49,420 bases of DNA, taken from NCBI GenBank assembly GCA_012729055.1, contig JAAYDW010000033.1:1-49420 (forward strand), given 5' to 3'. This DNA comes from Deltaproteobacteria bacterium. GTDB lineage: Bacteria; Desulfobacterota; Syntrophia; Syntrophales; Smithellaceae. Positions within the stretch are counted from its first letter, which is position 1. Every line of letters starts with the position of its first letter. Positions 43,375-49,420 of the stretch are shown here, piece after piece. Made by a program: the position numbers and the translations under genes. Under the pieces are notes generated by a model that was not told where the DNA came from, ran no database searches, and saw only the letters and a program-made list of their open reading frames with translations.

Positions 43375-43995
43375 TTATTTTCCCGCCGGCCGATCGGCGC
43401 TGAAGCTTTCGGCAATGACGCCGGCAATGTTGAGCATGTGCCGGCGAACCGCCTTGGTCGTGCGTCCCGGATAGTTGCGAAACGTGATGAGCACGCCGTT
43501 TAACGCGGCAAAAAAGGCGTGGGACAGAAGACGCACCGGCTCGGGCTTTTTCAGTTTCTTGAAGAGCCGGTCGAACTGGTCGAAGATCCGCCGCTCGGCG
43601 GCGTTGAGCTTTTCGATTTTTTCCGCCGCCAGGGAGCCGTCGAGCATGAAGTGCGTCATCATGCGGAAATACTGATCGTTGTCCATCAGATACGTCACAT
43701 ACACACTGCTGATTTTCAGAATATCGGGCGTGTCGGAGCTTTCAATCAACTTTTCGAGCGTGTCGCCGATTTCGCCGGCCCCCTGCAGAAAGGCTTCCAC
43801 GAACAGAGATTGCTGATCGGGGAAATACCGGTAAATGGAGGCATGGGAAATGCCCGCCTCGCGGGCGATGTCCCGGATGCTGACCTTGTTGAACGGTTTG
43901 ACGGCAAACACGCGCTCGGCCGCCTCGATGATGAGCGCCTGGCGCGCCAGTTTGGCTTCGCTTTTGACATGGGCAAATGTTTTGGTTTGTTTCAT
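43375..43995 (-). CDS. TetR-family regulator of the fatty-acid operon
   Basis: 206 residues. HTH at about 15-60 (FAVKPFNKVSIRDIAREAGI, SHASIYRYFPDQQSLF). The ligand domain shares NDQYFRMMTHFML with the TetR at 38804. Divergent from the acyl-CoA operon, with two palindromes in the shared 122-bp gap, 54 nt or more upstream of its own start. Likely a FadR-like acyl-CoA-responsive repressor that also controls itself. Confidence 0.92.
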   Translation of the reverse strand: MKQTKTFAHVKSEAKLARQALIIEAAERVFAVKPFNKVSIRDIAREAGISHASIYRYFPDQQSLFVEAFLQGAGEIGDTLEKLIESSDTPDILKISSVYVTYLMDNDQYFRMMTHFMLDGSLAAEKIEKLNAAERRIFDQFDRLFKKLKKPEPVRLLSHAFFAALNGVLITFRNYPGRTTKAVRRHMLNIAGVIAESFSADRPAGK

Positions 43996-44040
43996 AGGGC
44001 GCCTTCTATACCACAGATCATCCCGGAACTGAAAAAAAAC

Positions 44041-44082
44041 TTGACTGCGTAACCACTGGTTTGTATAGTAACCACTGGTTAC
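44041..44082 (+). promoter_or_regulatory. Promoter with two TetR-type operators
   Basis: TTGACT (44041-44046), 17 nt, TATAGT (44064-44069): a near-ideal sigma70 promoter. Operator 1 GTAACCACTGGTTTG (44049-44063) fills the spacer. Operator 2 GTAACCACTGGTTAC (44068-44082), a perfect 7-bp palindrome about C, overlaps the -10 and the start site. The centres are 19 bp apart. Confidence 0.85.
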
Positions 44083-44117
44083 ACAACATACAATACTAAA
44101 ACAGGAGGGTCAGGTTT

Positions 44118-44465
44118 ATGGAAATCAACATCGGCAAAATGTTGGCCAACCGCGCTTACCTAAGCCCCGCCCTGGAGGCTTTCTCCGGGCTCGATTACCG
44201 GTTTACTTTCCGCGAAGCCAACGAACGGGTCAACCGTTTCGGCGCTTATCTGAAAAAAAGCGGCCTGGCCTCAGGCGAGCGCATCGCCGTCCTGTGCAAG
44301 AACAACGAGCACGCGACGACAGCTCTGTTCGGCGCGGCCAAAATCGGCGTCATCACGCTCATGCTCAACTGGCGTCTCCAGATTCCGGAGCTCGTTTACA
44401 TTCTGCAGGACAGCGGCGCATCGCTTCTGCTCTGCGATAAAGATTTGCGTTTGCAGTTTACCTGA
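44118..44465 (+). pseudogene. Truncated AMP-forming acyl-CoA ligase (N-terminal fragment)
   Basis: 115 codons with a good ribosome site, matching the first quarter of an acyl-CoA ligase (YRFTFREANERVNRFGAYLK, ASGERIAVLCKNNEHA, LNWRLQIPELVYILQDSGAS). The family has 500 or so residues; the P-loop-like YTSGTTG and all catalytic motifs are missing. The frame ends 10 nt before the next start, whose GAGGAGG site follows the TGA directly. Probably an internal deletion. As a protein it cannot be an active ligase. Confidence 0.8.
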
Positions 44466-44475
44466 GGAGGTTCTT

Positions 44476-46068
44476 ATGTCATTCGCGGATAGAAACAACC
44501 CATACAGCTTCAATGATTTCCTGGCCTGGCGCCAGGGCGTCGATTACTATGCCGACGATCCCTTTATTCAAAAAGTCGTGCGCCGCTTCACCGGCGATAT
44601 CTGGCAGCAGGTGGATGCCGCAGCGCGCGCCGTTTCCGCCAAAGCCTCATCCCGCTGGCGGGACATGGCCGAGCGGATCGCCCGCCCGGAGGAGCGCCCC
44701 TACATGGTGCACTACGACGGCCACCACAACCGCATCGACCGGATCGTCCGCCCCCACGACACGGAAATCATGGAAAAGGAAATTTTTTCGGAAGCGTTCT
44801 TTGCGGAGAAAACGTCTCCCTGGGTCAAGCTCGTCAAGATGTACCTCATTTACCAGAACGGCGAGGCCTGCATCGGCTGTCCCGTCACCTGCACGGAAGG
44901 TCTGGTCGAGCTGCTGAACAAGTATGCCGATTCGCCGGAAACAAAAGAAATCCTCCGGCACTGCAAGGAAGGAATTGACGGCGACTTCGCCATCGGCGCG
45001 CAGTACCTGTCCGAAATCCAGGGCGGATCGGATGTGCCGGCCAATGTTCTCGAAGCCGTAAACGATCACGGCGTCTGGAAACTCTACGGAACAAAATTTT
45101 TCTGCTCCGCCACGCACGCGGATTACGCCGTCGTGACGGCCAAGCCCGCCGGTTCGGAAAAGGTTGCCCTTTTTGTCGTGCCGTCATGGCTGCCCGGCAA
45201 CCGGGAAAAGGAAATCCGCAACGGCTACACGATCGACCGGATCAAGTGGAAGATGGGCACCAGCGAACTGACAACGGCTGAGCTCACCTACACCGGCGCC
45301 GTCGCCTATCCCGTCGGGCCGCTGGACAAGGGCGTGGCCAATGTGGTCGGCATTGTGCTGACGTTTTCCCGCCTCACCGTGGGGCTTTCCGCCGCCGCGT
45401 ACATGACGCGCGCCGTGCGTGAAGCGGAGAAATACGTCGCTTTCCGGGATGCCTTCGGCCTCAGGCTCGACCAATTTCCCCTTGTCACTGTTCAACTGAA
45501 CCGAATTCGACAAACCACCCGGCGGACCACGGCCGGCGCCTTCAAACTGTACCGCGACTTCATGAACCTCGAAGGCGGCCTCAAGGGCAGCCAGGCCGGC
45601 GATGAGCCGCTGCCGGCGCGCCGGAACCGCTTCAACGTCCGGGAGCTGATCATGTTGCAGAAGATCGCCGCCTCCTGGGACTGCACCGACGTCATCCGCG
45701 AAGCCATGTCGCTTTTCGGCGGCCACGGCGTGATGGAGGATTTCTCGTGCCTGCCCCGCCTGTACCGCGATTCGGCTATCAACGAACTGTGGGAAGGCCC
45801 GCGCAACGTTCTTTTGACGCAGATTCACCGCGACATGCAGCAGGCGGCTTCCTGGTACAAACCGGAGGAGTTCGTCGCCGGAATTCTGCAGGGACTGGAC
45901 CCGGCTGAGGTTCAGGAAATGGCGGACGAAATTCAGGGTCTCGTCGCGCATCCGCACCTGTTTGGAATGGACGACGCCACCATCGACGTCTGCCGTCGCT
46001 GGGACATTTTCTGCCACAAATTTTTCCACGCCTATCAGGACCTGGCCTTGGCCGAGGTAGAAAAATAG
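44476..46068 (+). CDS. AidB-like acyl-CoA dehydrogenase
   Basis: 530 residues, longer than classical acyl-CoA dehydrogenases (about 380) but near AidB (541). N-terminal AidB-like domain (about 1-150; GCPVTCTEG), FAD region (QYLSEIQGGSDV, GTKFFCSATHADYAVV), and the C-terminal helical domain. The catalytic-glutamate position is kept in NELWEGPRNV, as in AidB. Probably oxidises a bulky or branched acyl-CoA. Second gene of the TetR-controlled operon with a strong GAGGAGG site. Confidence 0.88.
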   Translation: MSFADRNNPYSFNDFLAWRQGVDYYADDPFIQKVVRRFTGDIWQQVDAAARAVSAKASSRWRDMAERIARPEERPYMVHYDGHHNRIDRIVRPHDTEIMEKEIFSEAFFAEKTSPWVKLVKMYLIYQNGEACIGCPVTCTEGLVELLNKYADSPETKEILRHCKEGIDGDFAIGAQYLSEIQGGSDVPANVLEAVNDHGVWKLYGTKFFCSATHADYAVVTAKPAGSEKVALFVVPSWLPGNREKEIRNGYTIDRIKWKMGTSELTTAELTYTGAVAYPVGPLDKGVANVVGIVLTFSRLTVGLSAAAYMTRAVREAEKYVAFRDAFGLRLDQFPLVTVQLNRIRQTTRRTTAGAFKLYRDFMNLEGGLKGSQAGDEPLPARRNRFNVRELIMLQKIAASWDCTDVIREAMSLFGGHGVMEDFSCLPRLYRDSAINELWEGPRNVLLTQIHRDMQQAASWYKPEEFVAGILQGLDPAEVQEMADEIQGLVAHPHLFGMDDATIDVCRRWDIFCHKFFHAYQDLALAEVEK

Positions 46069-46087
46069 ACGAAAAGGAGGAGCGAAA

Positions 46088-47596
46088 ATGAATCTGGTTG
46101 CAATCCTGGAAAGCAATACGCGCAAGAGTCCGGAGAAGGACTGCATCCGCGCCGGCGGGCGGAGCTATTCCTTCCGGGAAATCAGAGACACGGCCGCCAA
46201 AGCGGCGGGACTTTTTCAAAGTCTGGGGCTGGCGAAAGGCGACCGCCTTGCCATCATGAGCCAGAACACGCCCGGCTTCGTCATCGCCTTTTACGGCGCG
46301 CTCATGGCCGGCGGCGTCGTGGTCCCCGTCAATCACAAACTGATGCCTCCGGAGGTGGACTATATCCTCACGCACAGTGAAGCAAAGATCCTTCTCTTAG
46401 ACGGGTCCCTCCTGTCCGTTGCCGACAAGCTTTCCTCGGACGTCAAGAAGCTCGCCATGGACAGTCCGGCGGGGACTTACGGACAGTTCGAGGACCTGCT
46501 CGCGGCGGCGCCTCCGCTTTCGCCCGTCGAAATCGGCGACGACGATCTGGCGGAAATTCTCTACACCTCGGGCACGACGGGAAAGCCGAAAGGCTGCATG
46601 CATACCCACCGGGGCGTCGTCATGAGCGGCATTACGGGCGCCCTGGCAATCAAGATGGATGAGGACGACCGGCTGCTCATGGCGATGCCGATCTGGCATT
46701 CCTCGCCGCTCAACAACTGGTTCACCGGCATCCAGTACGTCGGCGGAACGACCGTCATGATCCGCGAGTATCATCCGCTGCATTTTCTCCAGGCCATCGC
46801 TCAGGAGAAATGCACCGTCTATTTCGGCGCCCCCATCTCCTACATCATGCCCGTGCAGATGCTGCCCAATTTCGATACGTTCGATCTCTCCTCAATGCGC
46901 GCCTGGATTTACGGCGGCGGCCCCATCGCCGCGGAGACGGCGCGGATGATCATGGCCAAATACAAGAGCGACCGCTTTTACCAGGTTTATGGGATGACCG
47001 AATCGGGCCCCACCGGGACGACGCTCATGCCCAAGGACCAGGTCGGCAAGGCCGGATCGATCGGCCGGTCCGGGCTGCCCGGCTGCGATATCGTCGTCAT
47101 GAAGAACGCCGGAGAGGCGGCCAAGCCCGGCGATGTCGGCGAAATCTGGCTCAAGGCCGACAGCATGATGAAAGGCTATTTCCGCGATCCGGCGGCGACG
47201 AAAGAAGTTTTTGAGAGAGGCTGGTATAAAACCGGAGACGTGGCGCGGCTCGACAAAGACGGTTACCTATTCATGGTGGACCGCACCAAGGATATGATTG
47301 TCACGGGCGGCGAAAACGTCTACTCCAAGGAAGTGGAAGACGCGATTGCGGCCTGTCCGGGGATCGCGGCCGCCGCGGTGATCGGAATTCCCCATAAAGA
47401 GTGGGGTGAAACTGTTGCCGCCTTTGTGGTAAAAGGCAGGGAGGCGGACGTCACCGAAGAGAAACTCCGCGAGTTCCTGGGCGACAAGATGGCGAAATAT
47501 AAAATTCCGCGAACGATAAAATTCGTGGAAACCCTGCCCTACACCCCCAGCGGCAAGGTCATGAAATACAAGCTGCGCGAAGAATACGCGAAATAA
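46088..47596 (+). CDS. Long/medium-chain acyl-CoA ligase (AMP-forming)
   Basis: 502 residues, full-length adenylate-forming enzyme: P-loop-like YTSGTTGKPKGCMHTHRG, YGMTESGPTGT, hinge-region YKTGDVARLDKDGY and DRTKDMIVTGGENVY, and the catalytic lysine in TPSGKVMKYKLRE. Activates a carboxylic acid to its CoA ester with ATP. AAGGAGGA site 19 nt after the AidB-like gene. Confidence 0.93.
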   Translation: MNLVAILESNTRKSPEKDCIRAGGRSYSFREIRDTAAKAAGLFQSLGLAKGDRLAIMSQNTPGFVIAFYGALMAGGVVVPVNHKLMPPEVDYILTHSEAKILLLDGSLLSVADKLSSDVKKLAMDSPAGTYGQFEDLLAAAPPLSPVEIGDDDLAEILYTSGTTGKPKGCMHTHRGVVMSGITGALAIKMDEDDRLLMAMPIWHSSPLNNWFTGIQYVGGTTVMIREYHPLHFLQAIAQEKCTVYFGAPISYIMPVQMLPNFDTFDLSSMRAWIYGGGPIAAETARMIMAKYKSDRFYQVYGMTESGPTGTTLMPKDQVGKAGSIGRSGLPGCDIVVMKNAGEAAKPGDVGEIWLKADSMMKGYFRDPAATKEVFERGWYKTGDVARLDKDGYLFMVDRTKDMIVTGGENVYSKEVEDAIAACPGIAAAAVIGIPHKEWGETVAAFVVKGREADVTEEKLREFLGDKMAKYKIPRTIKFVETLPYTPSGKVMKYKLREEYAK

Positions 47597-47605
47597 GGAG
47601 GTTTT

Positions 47606-48856
47606 ATGTTCGATTATTTACTGACGAAAGAGCAGATCAAATTGCGCGACGAGGCGCGCGATTTCGTGAAATGGGTTCCCCGCGAGATGGTCCTCGACAT
47701 GGATGCGGACAAAATCAAGTTTCCCAAGGAATTCCTCCGGGAGGCCGGCCGCCGCAATCTCTTCGGCTGCCGCTACCCCAAGGAATGGGGCGGACGCGGC
47801 ATGGACTGGGTGACCACAGGGGCCCTCCTGGAAGAGATCGGCACTCTCGGCTATGAATTTGCCTGCGTCTTCGGCGTGGGAGCGGAGCTGGTCTGCGACG
47901 CGATCATCCAGCACGGCACGGATGCGCAGAAGGAGAAGTACGTCCGGCCGCTGCTGAAAGGCGATCTCTTTGCCGCCGAGTGCCTCACGGAACCCCGCGG
48001 GGGCTCTGATTTCTTCGGCGCCACCACGAAAGCGGAAGATCACGGGGATTACTTTCTTCTAAACGGCCAGAAGCGGTTCATCGTCGGCGGCGAAGGCGCG
48101 GACTATTTCCTGGTCTATGCCCGGACAAATTTCGAGCCCGGCGTAAAGCCCCAGCAGTCCATCACGGCTTTCATTGTCGACCGCAGCACCGGCGTGGATA
48201 CGAAGTACCTGTACAATCTCATGGGCTGCCGCGGCGGCGGCACGGCGCGCCTTGTCTTCAAGGACGTCAAGGTGCCGAAGGAAAATGTTCTGGGCGCCGT
48301 CAACGGGGCCTACAGCGTCTTCAATACCATGATGGTTCCCGAAAGGCTGGGAACGGCCATCATGACGATCGGCTCGGCCCGCGTCGCTCTCGAGATCGCG
48401 ACGCACTATACCACGCGCCGCAAGGCGTTCGGCCTGCCCATCAACACCTTCCAGGGAGTGAGCTTCCAGGTGGCCGAGGGCGCCATGCTGCTAGACGCCG
48501 CAAGGTCCCTGGGCTACACGACCTGCCGGGCCATCGATTCGGGAATGAACATCGACCGCGTGCGGCGGATGATCTCCGAGTCGAAGAAATTCATCACCGA
48601 ATCCTGCCAGAAGATCGTCCACAACGCCATGCAGGTAGTGGGCGGCATCGGCTACACGAACGTTTTCCCCATCGAACGCATTTACCGCGACGTCCGCCTG
48701 GCCTCCATCTGGACGGGAACGAGCGAGGTCATGTCGATGATTATCGCGCACGAGTGGTATCGCGAGCAAATGAAGGCAAGAAAAGAGGCGAAGATGCGCG
48801 ACTTCGAAGCCGACGCCGCCGAAGCCTTCGCGGAGGAAGAAAAGATTTACGAATAA
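47606..48856 (+). CDS. Acyl-CoA dehydrogenase
   Basis: 416 residues, FAD enzyme introducing a double bond into an acyl-CoA. FAD/substrate segments LFAAECLTEPRGGSDF, GAEGADYFLVYART in context, RKAFGLPINTFQGVSFQVAEG and QVVGGIGYTNVFPIERIYRD. The usual Y-E-G-T catalytic stretch reads W-T-G-T (SIWTGTSEVM), so the general-base Glu is not at its common place; some subfamilies use a Glu elsewhere. Ends the operon; TAAGGAGG lies before the start. Confidence 0.92.
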   Translation: MFDYLLTKEQIKLRDEARDFVKWVPREMVLDMDADKIKFPKEFLREAGRRNLFGCRYPKEWGGRGMDWVTTGALLEEIGTLGYEFACVFGVGAELVCDAIIQHGTDAQKEKYVRPLLKGDLFAAECLTEPRGGSDFFGATTKAEDHGDYFLLNGQKRFIVGGEGADYFLVYARTNFEPGVKPQQSITAFIVDRSTGVDTKYLYNLMGCRGGGTARLVFKDVKVPKENVLGAVNGAYSVFNTMMVPERLGTAIMTIGSARVALEIATHYTTRRKAFGLPINTFQGVSFQVAEGAMLLDAARSLGYTTCRAIDSGMNIDRVRRMISESKKFITESCQKIVHNAMQVVGGIGYTNVFPIERIYRDVRLASIWTGTSEVMSMIIAHEWYREQMKARKEAKMRDFEADAAEAFAEEEKIYE

Positions 48857-48934
48857 AAGGCTTCTTCGGCGAGGCATTGAGTAAGGTTAAGGATTGGGCC
48901 TGCTTTGCCGATCTGAAAGCAAGTCATTCTAATC

Positions 48935-48969
48935 AACGCCTGCAAACCGATGGATGGTTTGCAGGCGTT
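48935..48969. terminator. Strong hairpin after the fatty-acid operon
   Basis: 14-bp perfect stem AACGCCTGCAAACC/GGTTTGCAGGCGTT with a 7-base loop, about 80 nt after the last gene and just before the 3' end of the convergent ATPase remnant. No T-run (TTCCTG). Confidence 0.55.
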
Positions 48970-48986
48970 CCTGTAATACGGGAAAC

Positions 48987-49304
48987 TTATACTTCAAGAT
49001 CTGCCCCCAGCTTCCCGGCTCCAGTTTCCCGTGTCAGGCGGACAACTGCGCGAGCCATTTGCCGGCGCTCACCACCGCAACGCGGTCTATCATCGAGAAT
49101 CAGGATATCGCTCTTAAGAGGCCATGATTGATTGTTGATGATTCTGGCGTCGGCGATGCTGTCGAAGTTCAGGTACTGCGGCGATTGAAATTCCGCCATC
49201 AGTTCCTTGGCCAGCCAGGTTTTTCCAACCTGCCGCGGCCCGGTCAGAATAACCATTTTCTTTTGCAGATCTCTTTTGATCGGCTCATAAAGGTACCGTT
49301 TCAT
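48987..49304 (-). pseudogene. Broken AAA ATPase gene (DUF4143 type), 5' part
   Basis: The frame encodes MKRYLYEPIKRDLQKKMVIL, Walker A GPRQVGKTW and Walker B SDILILDD, as in the AAA/DUF4143 ATPases of 380-420 residues. After LDD it runs into unrelated residues and stops at 105. In the +1 frame right after the break the DNA reads DRVAVVSAGKWLAQLSA and a stop, which looks like the end of another (perhaps PIN-like) gene, so a deletion probably joined two genes. Not expected to be functional. Confidence 0.75.
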
Positions 49305-49340
49305 GGTTGACTATTTTGCAGGGCTTTGCACGATAGCCAA

Positions 49341-49370
49341 GACTATTATGCAAAGCGTTGCATAATAGTC
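49341..49370. repeat. Perfect 13-bp inverted repeat upstream of the ATPase remnant
   Basis: GACTATTATGCAA-AGCG-TTGCATAATAGTC. A second, imperfect version (GACTATTTTGCA ... TTTGCACGATAGCC) follows at about 49309-49338 and ends next to the ATPase start. Likely an operator pair or transcript structure for the ATPase gene. Confidence 0.65.
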
Positions 49371-49420
49371 ACCCTTATTTTTTCCCGGGAAAAGGCCCCT
49401 CAGATACAACTTACGCCGGC

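Noticed and set aside
44463-44465. UGA at the end of the truncated ligase as a possible Sec codon
   Set aside because: It is followed at once by the ribosome site and start of the next gene, with no ligase-like sequence or SECIS-like hairpin after it.

Overview
The window reads as chromosomal DNA of a strictly anaerobic, moderately GC-rich deltaproteobacterium (Desulfobacterota), plausibly of the Syntrophus/Smithella type. That is inferred from several features: abundant CoA chemistry (NDP-forming acyl-CoA synthetases, two kinds of CoA-transferase, crotonases, acyl-CoA dehydrogenases), a desulforedoxin-type protein, a probable selenoprotein and a class III adenylate cyclase. No rRNA, tRNA, CRISPR array, prophage or intact insertion sequence was seen. 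No database search could be run, so all family names rest on motif recognition.

Layout. 1-198 (minus) holds the 5' part of a secreted heavy-metal-associated (MerP-like) protein with an in-frame UGA and a SECIS-like hairpin. 342-1642 is maf-yggS. 1999-11172 is a distinctive accessory block: an RfaH/NusG-like factor with an ops-like element in its leader, a large secreted beta-propeller/Ig protein, then five tandem copies of a small secreted Ig-like (CarboxypepD_reg) protein. Four of the copies end in an ATGA overlap with a downstream partner reading frame. Only the last partner (9073-11172, a zinc phospholipase C / S1-P1 nuclease-like protein) is intact; the other three are decayed stubs. 11511-12278 is a secreted-type CHAP amidase ending at a clear terminator.

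12379-18214 holds an NDP-forming acyl-CoA synthetase alpha chain (minus), divergent from a GNAT acetyltransferase followed by prmC, murA and hisD. 18346-23749 (minus) holds a crotonase, a fused acyl-CoA transferase, an SDR reductase and a second CoA-transferase. 24171-28914 contains a HerA/YjgR-like ATPase, two small metal-site proteins on the minus strand (one a desulforedoxin with a histone-H1-like tail) and a CHASE2-adenylate cyclase. 28940-34195 contains alanine racemase with a large C-terminal extension, an amidohydrolase, a Na/Pi cotransporter and a YHS-domain protein.

34336-38653 (minus) is a second CoA block: crotonase, VOC protein, ferredoxin-like Fe-S protein, and acyl-CoA synthetase beta and alpha chains. 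Upstream of it lies a promoter with a TetR-type palindrome in its spacer, and the TetR gene itself. 39529-43320 has a diguanylate cyclase, a ModF-like ABC ATPase and NudC. 43375-48856 is a TetR-controlled fatty-acid operon: a truncated ligase, an AidB-like acyl-CoA dehydrogenase, an acyl-CoA ligase and an acyl-CoA dehydrogenase. Its promoter carries two near-identical palindromes. The right end holds a broken AAA ATPase gene preceded by a perfect 13-bp inverted repeat.

The best candidates for something new are the two-gene cassette array with its RfaH-like/ops control, the CxxU metal-binding selenoprotein, the desulforedoxin-H1 fusion, the extended alanine racemase, and two TetR paralogues whose operators differ at one symmetric position.
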